From: Ovis canadensis
Lineage: Eukaryota; Chordata; Mammalia; Artiodactyla; Bovidae
Reading direction: 5' to 3'
Assembly (NCBI RefSeq): GCF_042477335.2
Contig: NC_091246.1
Span: forward strand, 113,365,001-113,429,000
Length of the DNA stretch: 64,000 nucleotides
Position 1 is the first letter of the stretch. Every line of letters begins with the position of its first letter. Below the pieces are notes generated by a model. The model made no database searches. It saw only the letters and a list, made by a program, of their open reading frames with translations, and was not told the origin of the DNA. The translations under genes were made by a program, and so were the position numbers. Below are positions 24,183 to 36,000 of the stretch, piece by piece.

Positions 24183-24545
24183 CAGTGATATTGGCCGGTA
24201 GTTTTCTTTTTTTGTGGCATCTTTGTCAGGTTTTGGTATTAGGGTGATGGTGGCCTCATAGAATGAGATTGGAAGTTTACCTTCCTCTGCAATTTTCTGG
24301 AAGAGTTTCAGTAGGATAGGTGTTAGCTATTGTGTAAACTTTTGGTAGAATTCAGCTGTGAAGCTGTCTGGACCTGGGCTTTGTTTGCTGGAAGATTTCT
24401 GATTACAGTTTCAATTTCCGTGCTTGTGATGGATCTGTTAAAATTTTCTATTTCTTCCTGGTTCAGTTTTGGGAAGTTGTACTTGTCTAAGAATTTTCCA
24501 TTTCTTCCACATTGTCCATTTTATTGGCATATAATCACTGATAGT

Positions 24546-24564
24546 GGTCTCAGAGGCCACTCTT
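24546..24564. repeat. Right target-site duplication of the L1
   Basis: Exact copy of the 19-mer at 21579-21597. Related sequence without an insertion is seen near 20240, 30507 and 40127. Confidence 0.92.
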
Positions 24565-27500
24565 ATCCAGGTTTTCCTGGTGACTCGAGTGCTCCTCTTG
24601 TCTCGGGTGTCATTCCTGCCATGGGTGTCATTCTTGGCACAAGAGTCTCAGGTGTGGCTGCTGCCTCTGTTGCCGCTGTTTGCCTGGCTGCCACTGGTGC
24701 CTCTGCTGCCTCTCTTGTCCTGGGTGCCACTGGTGTGTTGCGTGTCACTGTCTCAAGGGTGCCACTGGTGTCCCAGATGTCACACATGTCATGGCTGTCC
24801 CTGGTTTCTTTGGTGCTACTGGTGTCCTGGGTATCTCTGGTGTCACTGGTGCTGCTCATGCCATGGTTGCTGCACTTGCCACAAGTGCCAGTGGTGTCAC
24901 TTTGTCTCGGAGGCCTCTCTTGCTGTGGGTGCTGCTCTTGCCCTGTGTCAAGAGGGCTGCTGGTGTCTCGGGTGCTACTTTTTTCCTGGGTGCTGCTGGT
25001 GTCTCAGGTGTCACTCTCATGGGTGCCACTGGTTTCCTGTGTGTTACTCTCGTCATGGCTCTCTCTGGTGTCTTTGGTGCCACTGGTGTCCCAGGTGTAT
25101 CTGGTGTCAAAGCTGCTGTTCTTTCCATGGATGCCTCTCTTGTCACGGGTGCCATGGTTACCGCTGGTGTCTTGGTGAAGCTCCTGCCATGTGTGCCACT
25201 ATTGCTGCTAGTGTCACAGGTGCGGCTGTTGTTTCCGGTGCCGCTTTTGTCCTCGTTGCCACTGGTGTCTCGGGTGCCGCTCTTGCCATGAGTGTCACAG
25301 GAGCAGCTGCTACCTCGAGTTCTGCTCTTGTTTGGGATACTGCTGGTGTCTCGGAGGCCTTTCTTGCCATGGGTGCAGCTCTTACTGTGAGTGTTATGGG
25401 TGCGGCTAGTGTCACTTCTTCCACACTTGTCCCTGGTGTCGCTGGTGTCTTGGGTGTCGCCTTTGTCCTGAGTACCGTTGGTGTCTCGGGTGACGCTCTT
25501 GCCTTGGGTGCAATGCTTGCCGCAAGTGTCATGGGTGCAGCTGATGGCTTTGTTGCCGCTCCTGTCCTGGGTACCATTGGTGTCTCGGCTGCTGCTTTTT
25601 CCTAGGTGCCGCTGGTGTCTTGGGTGCCGCTCTTTCCATGGGTGTCACTCTTGCCGCGAGTGTCATGCATGCAGCTGGTCTCTCTGGTGCAGCTTTTGTC
25701 CTGCGAGCCACTGGTGTCCTGGGTGCTGCTCTTGTCCTGGGTTCCACTGGTGTCTCAGTTGTTGCTCCCTTACGGGTGCCGTTGATGTCTCAGGTACCAC
25801 TCTTGTCCTGGGTGCCGCTGGTGTCTTGGGTGCCTCTATTGTCATTGCTGCCCCTGGAGTCTTTCTTGCCACTGGTGTCCCAGGTTCCGCTTGTGTCTCT
25901 GTTGCTGCTCTTGTCCTGGGTGCTGCTGGTGTCTCTGTTTCTGCTCTTGCCCCATATGCCAATTTTGCCATGAGTGTCCCGGGTGCAGCTGGCGTCTCAG
26001 ATGCCGCTCCTGTCCTGGGTGCCACTCGTGTCCTGGGAACTGATTTTATCTTGGTGCCACTGGTGTCTCGGGTGCCACTCTTGCCATGTCATGTGTGCGG
26101 CAGCTACCTCAGGTGCTGCTCTTGTGTGGGGTGCTGCTGGTGTCTCCAAGGCCGTTCTTGCCATGGGTACCACTCTTAACGTGAGTGTCATGGGTATGGC
26201 TTGTGTCTTTGGTGCCGCTCTTGACTTAGATGCCACTGGTGTCTCAGGTGCCGGTCTTGTCCTGGGTGCCACTGTTGTGTCGGGTGCTGCTCTTGTCCTG
26301 GGTGCCACTGGTGTCTCAGTTGCCACTCTTGCCATCGTGCTGCCATTGCTCAGGTGTCACAGGTGCCACTGGGTCTCGGGTGTCACATGTGCAACTGGTG
26401 TCTTTGGTTTTGCTCTTGTTCTGGGTGCCACTCTTTCCTCAAGCGTCACAGGTGCCACTTTTGTGTTGGGTGCACTCTTGTTCCAGGTGTTGCTGGTGAC
26501 TTGGGTGCCAGTGGTGCCGCTGGTGTCTTGGGTGCCACTCTTGACCTGGGTGCCACTGATGTCTTGGGTGCCACTCTTGTCCTAGGTGCCCTTGGTGTCT
26601 TGAGTGCTGCTCTTTTCCTGGCTGCCATTCTTGCCATGGGTGCTGTTCTTGCCGCAAGTGTCATGGGTGCCACTCTTTTCCTGGTTGCTGCTGGTGTCTC
26701 GGGTTCCCCTCTGGCCATGGGTTCTGCTATTGCCGTGGGTGTCATGAGTGCTAGTGGTGATTCGGGATCCGCTCTTGTCCTGGGTGCTGCTGCTGTCTCG
26801 GGTGATGCTCTTGCCATGGGTGCCATGCTTTCTGCGAGTGTCACGGGTGTGGCTGGTGTCTCTGGTACTGCTCTTGTCCTGGGTGCCACTGGTGGCTTGG
26901 GAGCCACTCTTGACCTGGGTACAGATGGTGTCTTGGGTGCCATTCTTATCGTGGGTGCCCTTGGTGTCTCGGGTGCCGCTCTTGTCATGGATGCCTCTTC
27001 TGCTGCAAGTGTTATGGGTAGTGCTGGTGTCTCGGGTGCCACTCTTGTCCTGGGTACTGCTGGTGTCTCGGGTGCTGCTCTTGACCTGGGTACCGCTGCT
27101 GTGATGGGTGCCTCTCTTGCTGCGTGTGTTATGGGTGTGGCTGGTGTCTTTGGTGCTGCTCTTGTCCTGGGTGCCACTGGTGTCTCATGTGCCACTCTTG
27201 ACGTGGGTGTCATGAGTGCTGCTGATAATTCTGGTGCTGCTCTTGTCCTGGGGGCCACTGGTTTCTTGGGTGCCACTCTTGCCGTGGGTGCCCCTCTTGC
27301 CACAAGTGTCATTGGTGCAGCTGGTGTCTCAGGTGCCACTCCTTTCCTGGGTGCTACTGGTGTCCAGGGATGCCGCTCTTGTTCTGGGTGTCACTGAGTT
27401 CTCGGGTGTCACTCTTGCCATGGGTGCTGCTCTTGCCATGAGTGTCCCAGGTGCAGCTGTGAATCTGTTGCCGCTCTTGTTCTGGTTGCCACTTGTGTTG

Positions 27501-27910
27501 GATGTTACTCTCTCACGGGTGTCACTTTTGTCCTGGCTGTCCCTGGTGTCTTTGGTGTCCCTGGTGTCCCGGTTGTTTCTGTTGTCTCAGGTGCTGCTCT
27601 TGCCATGGTTGCTACTCTTGTGACGATGCCAAAGAAGCCGCTGGTTTCTTGGGTGCAGCTCTTGCCATGGGTGCTTCTCCTGCCACAAGTGCCACAGGTG
27701 CCACTGTGTCTCACATACCACTCTTGCCATGGGTAAGAGTGCCAAGAGCTACTGGTGTCTCGGGTGCCGCTCTTTCCCTGGGTGCCGCTGGCATCTCGGG
27801 TGTCACTGTCTCATGGGTGCCACTGGTGTCCTGGGTGTCACTGCTATCATGACTCCCCTGGTTTCTTTGGTGCCCCTGGTGTCCCGGGTGTATCTGATGT
27901 CACAGGTGCT
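24565..27910 (+). repeat. 18-bp minisatellite array, segment 2
   Basis: Continuation of the 36-bp dimer array beyond the L1. It includes a distinctive block at about 27495-27720 (containing gacgatgccaaagaagccg) that recurs near 38774-38950 and 45206-45440, marking a larger repeat period. Confidence 0.92.
27905..27910. repeat. Left target-site duplication of LTR copy 2
   Basis: ggtgct, repeated exactly at 29188-29193. Confidence 0.85.
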
Positions 27911-29187
27911 TGCTGGGATCCAGCCACGGTGGATCCAGGGAATTCGAAGGGGAGACAGCGTCAGCAATTAGGAAAGAATTATTTAATTAGAGATATAAAC
28001 AGATTAAGAAAGAATAGTGTAGTGGAGAAAATAGAGGAGAAAATAAGCTGAAATTCCTTGGTTTACATAGAAAGCCAATAAAGCCTCAAGACAAGGAACT
28101 TGCACCATCTGTGTAGGCCACAGGTGCCCACTTGAATAGCAGAGGGTGTCCCACCTTGGGCTCCCTCTCACGTGGTCTTAGAAGCCCAGGCAAATAAATA
28201 GACACAGTGAGCCTCTATGCCCCAGATGAGAATTCAGCCTGAAAAGGGAGAATAAGAAAAGAACGACATGGGGGAGCCAAGCATTGGAGCAAGACCCACA
28301 ACTTTATTTTCAAAGGCAGCTTATATAACCCAAGCTGTACATAAAGAAATAATGGAATACGCAGAATTATGCAAGGACAGCAGTCCTGGCCCTTATTGAG
28401 ACCAGGCTTTCTTTTTTGCATACCTTCCCGTAGACAAAAGGTCTCCGGTGATTTACATTATCTTCTGGCCAAGAGGCTTGTTAACATTTTTATGGCTCTC
28501 TTCCTAGATAAATGTCTATCAACCAGAAAACTCATTTTCCCCATCACCCTCAAAGTACTAAATAAGGTTACATTCCTGTAGAACAAAGGTGCAGTGGGTT
28601 ATAACAAAGAAAGTACTTAACTCAAAGATCTAATGTTGCTAATGCCAGGGCTACTACCTGTTTTTTTCTACATACCAACTATGTCAACAAATAAAAGATA
28701 TGAAAACTTGGCAGCAAGTATTGGCTCAACAATGAAACCCTTAATCAGTCCTATTCTAATGATTTTGACTCCTCAGAAGGCCCTACATTCCTAGGATGTT
28801 TTTTAAGCTTCCTGTTCCTCTCGTGGTCAGGAGGATGTAAACAATCACATGCATAGCTGTAAGAGTCTGGATAGAAGCTGTCAGGTAGGCTAGAAAGCCA
28901 TCAGAGGGGTTTTTGGATTGAAACACTCTTATTATGCCCAGGAGACTTATTATCCGAAGCTCTAAATTAACTTTTTCCAGAAAAAGGTGGTGAGGGGACA
29001 GCCCCCTGTTACTGTCAGAGGAGTTGGTGAAAGGCATAATGTAATAAAGCGGACAGACTCTATTTTTGGGGTGGATGCTCGAGAAGGTCCAGGGGGGTTC
29101 CCTCTAGGCCTGATCTCGCCTTTGCCTGTCAGCCCTCTTCCTCATGACCGTTGCAATGGGCGGGATTCCACATGCTGGCTCCCAGCA
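27911..29187 (-). mobile_element. Solo LTR, BTLTR1-like (copy 2), inside the 18-bp array
   Basis: The plus strand reads tgctgggatcc at the left and ctcccagca at the right, with exact 6-bp ggtgct duplications on both sides. On the minus strand the element is colinear with copy 1 (33-1345). The antisense polyadenylation signal tttatt is at 28303-28308 and a TATA-like ttatataacc at about 28321. Length is 1,277 bp. No internal region remains. Transcription from it would run leftward into the 18-bp array. Confidence 0.9.
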
Positions 29188-29615
29188 GGTGCTGCTCTTG
29201 CCACAGTTGCTGCTCTTGCCACCAGTGCCATGGGTGCTGCAGGTGCCTTGGGTGCAGCTCTTTCCACGAGTGTCACGGGTGTGGCTGTTGTGTCTCGTGC
29301 CGCTCTTGTCCTGGGTGCAACTGGTATCTCAGGTGCAAACCTTGCCGTGAGTGTCATGGGTGCAGCTGCCTCCTCTAGTGCTGCTTTTGTGCGGGGTGCT
29401 GCTGGTGTCTCAGAGCGCATTCTTGCCATGGGTGCCACTCATGCCCCAAGTGTCAAGTTTGTGGCTGGTGTCTCTGGTGCCACTCTTGTCCCCGGTGTCG
29501 CTGGTGTCTCGGGTGCCGCTCTTGTCCTGTGTGCCACTGGTATCTTGGCTTCTGCTCTTGTCCTGGGTGACATTGGTGTCTTGGGTGACGCCCTTGCTCT
29601 GGGTGCCACACTTGC
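29188..29615 (+). repeat. 18-bp minisatellite array, segment 3
   Basis: Short array piece between two LTRs. Its right part matches 39150-39310, which shows the sequence before the next LTR inserted. Confidence 0.9.
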
Positions 29616-30080
29616 TGTTATGCCCAGAGTCCGAGTCCACAAAACTGAGAGAATAAGACATCCATAGCAATGCAAAAGCATGAAGGGGTTTTATTTCTAG
29701 CTCAAGCTAGGGCTCCTGCCACATCCAATGCAGCTGAGTGGAGCAAGGATCCCCGAGCCCAGATTTACAGCAGTATTTGTAGGTTTTAGAACAGAGAGTT
29801 GGCAAGGGCTGATTAGCTGCAGGAGTGTCCTAGTATTTACTAATTGGCTAATCTTTATTGGCTGCAGGGGTTTCCTGGTATTTACTAATTGGCTAATCTT
29901 TATTGGCTGCAGAGGGATGTCTTTTACATCCTGATAAACTCAAACCAGGTTATGGGGAGTATGCTGATTAGCCAAGTCCTGGCATCCATGGGGATGACCT
30001 CACTGGGCAATGACTCAGCCTTTCCCGTGAATCCTACCTTAGTCCCTGAAGCCTATCATGGCATTTGTTAGGTCCCAACA
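29616..30080 (-). mobile_element. Short LTR of a second family (ERV1-like), minus orientation
   Basis: A 465-bp block of non-array sequence runs from TG at 29616 to CA at 30080. The flanks are ttgc (29612-29615) and ttac (30081-30084), a 4-bp duplication with one change; 4 bp is usual for gammaretrovirus-like ERVs. An antisense AATAAA (tttatt) is at about 29690-29695. An internal repeat of about 49 bp, with core atttactaattggctaatc, occurs twice near 29831 and 29880. The array copy near 39310 reads straight through this site, giving an empty-site comparison. Confidence 0.82.
29831..29928. repeat. Internal tandem duplication in the short LTR
   Basis: Two copies of a unit containing ggctaatctttattggctg, about 49 bp apart. 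U3 enhancer-type duplication is a plausible reading. Confidence 0.8.
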
Positions 30081-33000
30081 TTACCGCAAGAGTCACAGTG
30101 CAGCTGATGTCTCTGTTGCCGCTCCTGTCCTAGGTCCACTGGTAACTCTGCTGATGCTGTCCTGGGTGCCACTGGTGTCTTGGGTGCCACTCTTGCCATG
30201 GATGCCGCTCTAGCCATGAGTGTCACTGGTGTGGCTGGTAGCTTGGGTGCTGCTCTTGAGCTGGGTGCTGCTGATGTCTCTGGTGCTGCTCTTTTCCTGG
30301 TTGCCACTGGTGTCTCGGTTGCCACTTATGTCCTTGGTGCCACTGGTGTCTCGGGTGTCACTCTCTTCCTGGCTGCTGCTGGTGTCTCAGGTGCCACTAT
30401 TGTCCTCGGTGCTGCTGGTATCTTGGTTGCCTCTATTGCCATGGGTATACAGCTCTTGCTGCAAGTCTCACGGGTTCTGCTGATGTCATGGGTGCTGATG
30501 GGTTCTCGGAGGGCACTCTTATCCAGGTTTTCCTGGTGTCTCAGGTGCTCCTCTTGTCCTGGGTTCTGTTCGTGCCATGGTTTCCATTCTTGCGTCAAGT
30601 GTCATAGGTTCGGCTGGTGTCTCATGTGCTGCTCTTTCCCTGGCTGCTGCTGGTGTCAGGTGCCACTCTTGTAATGGGTGCCACTGGTGTCTCAGTTGCC
30701 GCTCTTGTCCTGGGTGCTGCTGTCGGGGTGAGTGCCATAGGTGCCAATAGTATCATTGGTGTCACTCTTGTCACAGATGCCACTGGTGTCTCGGGTGCCA
30801 CTCTTGCTTTGCGTGCTGATGTTGATCGGGTGTCACGGGTGCCGGTGGGGTCTCAGGTGTCCAGAGTGCCAGTGGTGTCTCGCATGCTGCTCTTGCATGT
30901 GTGCCACTCTTGCTGCGAGTGTCACGGGTGTGGCTGGTGTCTCTGGTTGCCACTGTTGCCATGGGTGATGCTCTTACTGTGGGTGTCATAAGCGCCCTTG
31001 GTGTTTCGGGTGTCAAGGGTGCTACTGGTCTCTGGTGTTACAGGTGACACTGATATCATGGGTGCTGCTAGTGTCATGGGTGCCCCTGGTATCTCGGGTG
31101 CCACTCTTGTCCTGGATGCCCTTGGTGTCATGGGCGTTGTTCATGTCCTGCCTGCCATTCTTGCCATGGGTGCCATTTTTGCCCCAAGCTTCAAAGGTGC
31201 AGCTGGTGTCCCTGGTGTGGCTCTTGGCCTGGGTGCCACTGGTGTCTAGGGTGCCACTCTTGTCCTGGTTTCCACTGGTGTCTTGGTTGCCTCTACTGGC
31301 ATGGGTTTACAGCACTTGCCACGACTCTCACGGGTGCTGCTGGTGTCATGGATGCCACTGTTATCTCGGGTGCCACTCTTGTCCTTGGTGCCCTTGGTGT
31401 CTCGGGTGTTGTTCTTGTCCTGGCTGCCATTGTTGCCATGGGTGCTGCTTTTGCCCCAAGTGTCACGGGTGCATTGGTGTCTCTGGTGCCGCTCTTGTTT
31501 TGGGAGTCGCTGGTGTTTGGGTGCCACTTTGGCCATGGGTGCTGGCTTGCCACGGGTGTCAGGAGTGCAGCTGGTGATTCAGGTGCCACTCTTGTCTAGG
31601 GTGCTGCTGATGTTTCAGGCATCACTCTTGCCACAGGTGCCAGTGATGTCCCAGGTGTCACTCTTGTCATGGCTGTACCTGGAATCTTTGTTGCCACTGG
31701 TGTCCCAGGTGCTGGTGGTGTTTCAGGTGCCACTCTTGCCATGGGTGCCACTCTTGTCAAGGGTGCCACTCTTGCCGTGAGTGTCACGGGTGCAGCTGGT
31801 GTCTCGGGTCCTGCTCTTGACATGGGTGCTGCCCTTACTGTGGGTGTTGTAAGTGCTGCTGATGTCTCGGGTGTCATGAGTGCCACTGGTTTTGCTGGTA
31901 TCACAGGGGCCTCTGATGTCACGGGTGCTGCTGGAGTCATGTGTGCTGCTGTGTCTCGGGAGCCATCTTGTTCAGGGTGCTCCAGTGTCTTGGGTGCTGC
32001 TCTTGTCGTGGGTGCCATTCTTGCCGTGGGTGTCATTCTTGCCATGTATGCCTTTCTTGCCGCAAGTGTCATGGGTGAGGCTGGTGTCTTGGGTGCCTCT
32101 CTTTTCTTGGGTGCCACTGCTCTCTCGGGTGTCACTCTCTCATGAGTGCCACTGGTGTCCTCAGTGTCACTGTTGCCATTTCTCTCCCTTGTTTCTTTGG
32201 TGCCACTGGGCTCCACGTATATCTATTGTCATAGGTCCTGTTCTTGCCATGGGTGCCACTCTTGCCATGAGTGCCACGTGTGTGGCTGGTGTCCTGGGTG
32301 CTGCTGGGGTCTTGGTTGCCACTTTTATGTAGAGTGCCCTGGTGTCTTGGGTGCTCCTCTTGTCCTGGGTGCCATTCTTGCCATGGGTGCCATTCTTTCC
32401 ACAAGTGTCATGGGTGTGGCTGTTGTCTCTTGTACCAGTCTTTTCCTGGGTGCCACTTGTGGCTCGGGTGCTGCTCTTGCCCTGGGTGCTGCTGATGTCT
32501 TGGTTGCAGCTCCTAACATGCGTGCCGCTATTGCCATGAGTATCATGAGTGTGGCTGTTGTCTCTGTTGCCACTATTGTCCTGGGTGCCACTGGTGTCAC
32601 AGGTGCCACTTTTACCTGGATTCCACTGGTGTTTCAGGGGGCACTTTTGCCATGAGTGACACAGGAGCAGCTGCTACCTCGAGTGCCACTCTTGTGTGGG
32701 GTGCCAGTGTTGTCTCAAAGGTCATTCTTGCCATGGGTGAAACTCTTGCTGTGAGTGTCACAGGTGCGGCTGGAGTCTCTGGTACCACTCTTGCCCTGAG
32801 GGTAATGGGTGAGGCTGGTACCTCGGGTGCCACTCTTGAGTGGGTGCCACTGGTGTCTCTGGTGGCCATCTTGTCCTCTGTCCCGCTGGTGTCTTGGGTG
32901 ACGTTCTTGTCCTTGATGCCACTGATGTCTCGTGTGTCGCACACTCCCTGGGTGCCACTGGTGGCTCAGGTGCTGCTCTTAACCTGGGCGCCACTGGTGT

Positions 33001-36000
33001 CTTGGGTGCTTCTCTTGTAGCGAGTGTCACAGGTGTGGCTGGTGTCTCTGATGGCACTCTAGTCCCGGGTGCCACTGGTGTCTCGGGTGCCGCTCTTGTC
33101 CCGGGAGCTGCTGGTCTCTGGTGGCACTCTTTACCTGAGTGCTGCTGGTGTTTCAGGTGCTGCTTTTGTCCTGGGTGCAGCTCTAAGGGCGAGTGTCACA
33201 GGTGCCCATAGTATCATTGGTGTTGCTCTTATCAAGGGTGCCACCAGTATCTTGGGTGCTGCTCTTTCCTTGCATGCTGATGTTGATTGGGTGTCACGGG
33301 TGCCGCTCTTGCTGCAAGTGTCACGGGTGCAGCTGGTGTCTCAGGTTGCCACTCTTGCCATGGATGATGCTCTTACCACAGGTGTCATAAGTGTCATTGG
33401 TATTTTGGGTGTTAAGGGTGCCACTGGTCTCTGGTGTTACAGGTAACTGATATCACAGGTGCTGCTGGTGTCATGGGTGCCACTGGTATCTCAGGTGCCA
33501 CTCTTGTTCTGGGTGCCCTTGGTGTCTTAGGTGCTGTTCTTGTCCTGGCTGCCATTCTTGCCATGGGTGCCATTTTTTCCCCAAGTGTCACGGGTGCAGC
33601 TGGTGTCTCTGGTGCTGCCCTTGTCCTGGGTGCCGCTGTTGTCTCGGGTGTAGCTTTAGTCCTGGGAGCCGCTGGTGTCTCGGGTGCAACTCTTGACTTG
33701 GGTGTCATGAGTGCTGCTGGTTTTTCTGGTGCTGTTTCTCTCCAGGGCTCCACTGGGGTCTCGGGTGCCACTATTCTGGATGCCGCTGGTGTCTCGGTGC
33801 CCCTATTGCCATTGGGTTTGCAGCTCTTGCCGTGAGTGTCACGGTTCCCGCTGGTGTCTCTTGAGCCACTTTTCTCCTGGGTGACGCTGGTGTTCAGGTG
33901 CTGCTCTTGACATGGGTGCTGACTTTCTGTGGGTATCATGAGTGCACCTGGTGAATTCAATGCTGCTCTTGTCCTGGGTTTCACTGGTGTCTCTGGTGCC
34001 ACTCTTGCCCTGGGCGCTGCTCTTGCCTCGAGTGTCATGGGTGAGGATGGTACATCAGGTGCTGATTTTCAGCTGGGTGCCACTGGTGTCTCTTGTGCCA
34101 CTCTTGTCCTGGGTGCCACTGGTGTTTTGTGTGCCGTGCTTGTCCTTGGTGCCACTGGTGTTGGGAGTCGTGCTCTTCCTGGGTGCCGAAGGTGTCTCGG
34201 CTATTGCCATGGTTTTGCAGCTCTTGCCATGAGTGTCATGGGTCCTGCTGATGTCTCATGTGCCACTCTTGTCCTGGGTGCTGCTGGTTTTCGGGTGCCA
34301 CTCTTGCCATGGGCGCTGACTTGCCATGGGTGTCATGAGTGCAGCTGGTAATTCGGGTGCCACTATTGTCTAGGGTGCCACTGGTGTTTTGGGTATCACT
34401 CTTGTCACAGATATCAGTGGTGTCACGGTTGTCACCCTTGTCATGGCTGTCCCTGGAGTCTTTGTTGCCACTGGTGTCCCAAGTGCTGCTGGTATTTCAG
34501 GTGCTGCTGGTGTCTCGGATACAACTATTGCCATGGGTGCTGCTCTTGCCATGGGTGCCACTCTTGCCACGAGTCTCACGGGTGCGGCTGGTGTCTCGGG
34601 TCCTGCTCATACCGTGGGTGCCATAAGAGCTGCTGATGTCTTGGATGTCATGGCTGCCACTGGTTTCACTGGTATCACAGGGGCCACTGATGTCACGGGT
34701 GCTGCTGGAGTCATGGGTGCCCCCGGGGTCTTAGGAGCCATCTTGTCCAGGGTGCCCCAGTGTCTCGGGTGCTGCTCTTGCCATGGGTACCACTCTTGCC
34801 ACGAGTCTCACGAGTGCGGCTGGTGCCTCTGGTCCTGCTCTTGGCATGGGTGCTGTTCTTACCGTGGGTGTCGTTAGTGCCGCTGATGTCTCGGATGTCA
34901 TGTGTGCCACTGGTTTTCACTGGTTTTGCTGGGCCACTGATGTCACAGGTGCTGCTGGTGTCATGGGTGCCACTGGGGTCTCGGGAGCCATCTTTTCCAG
35001 GGTGCCCCAGTGTGTCCCAGGTGCTGCTCTTGTCCTGGGTGCTATTCTTGCCATGGGTGCCTTTCTTGCCACAAGTGTCATGGGTGTGGCTGGTGTCTTG
35101 TGTTCCACTCTTTTCCTGTGTGTCCTGGGTGTCAGGTGTCACTCTTGTCAGGGGTGTCGCTGGGTTCTCAGGTGCCACTCATGCCCTGTGAGTGTCATGG
35201 GTGTGGCTGGTATCTCTTTTGCCACTCTTGTGCTGGGTGCTGCTGGTGTCTCGGCTGTCACTCTCTCACGGTGCCACTAGTGTCCCTGGTGTCACTCTTG
35301 TCATGGCTGTCTCTGGTGTCTTTGGTGCCCCTGGTGTACTGGGTGTCTCTGGTGTCAAAGGTGCTGTGGTTGCTATGGTTGCCACTCTTGCTACAAGTGC
35401 CACAAGTGCCACTGTGTCTTGGGTGCTGCACCTGCCATGATTGATGCTCTTTCCATGGGTGTCATGAGTGCTGCTGGTGTCTCAGGTGCCCCTCTTTTCC
35501 TTGGGTGCTGCTGGTGTCTCGGGTGCTGCTATTGTCCTGGCTGCTGCTGGTATCTCAGGTCCCGCTTTTGCCATGGGTGCCGTTTTGCTGTGAGTATCAC
35601 AGGTTCTGATGATGTCTCAGCTGCCGCTCTTGTTCTGGGTGCCTGTGGGTTCTCAGTCGCGCTTTTGCCATTGGTGTCGCTTTGCCGCGAGTGTCATGGG
35701 TGCTGCTGGCATCTCAGGTGCCACTCTTGCCGTGCGTGCTTCTGTTGCTCAGGTTTCACAGGTGCCGATGGTGTCTCAGTTGGCGCTCTTGTTCTGGGTG
35801 CCCCTGGGTTTTTGGGTCCCTCTTTTGCCATTAGTTCCTCTTTGCTGTGAGTGTCAAGGGTGTAGCTGTTGTTTCTTGTACCGCTCTTTTCCTGGGTGAC
35901 ACTTGTGGCTCAGGTGCTGCTTTTATCTGGATTCCACTGGTGTTTTAGGGGGCACTCTTACCATGAGTGACACAGGAGCAGCTGCTACCTCGAGTGCCAC

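Larger units (their letters stand above)
21598..24545 (-). mobile_element. 5'-truncated L1 inserted in the 18-bp array
   Basis: The element starts at a T-run (antisense A-tail) and covers the L1 3' UTR and the C-terminal two thirds of ORF2. It ends abruptly inside the reverse-transcriptase region. Exact 19-bp duplications flank it, the hallmark of target-primed insertion. It is about 2.95 kb against a full length of some 6-8 kb. An (AT)20 microsatellite lies in the 3' part. Perfect flanks and few frame breaks suggest a fairly recent insertion. Confidence 0.95.

Noticed and set aside
27911-30080. A full provirus spanning the two LTRs around 28-30 kb
   Set aside because: The LTRs differ in family, length and target-duplication size, and the DNA between them is 18-bp array, not retroviral genes.
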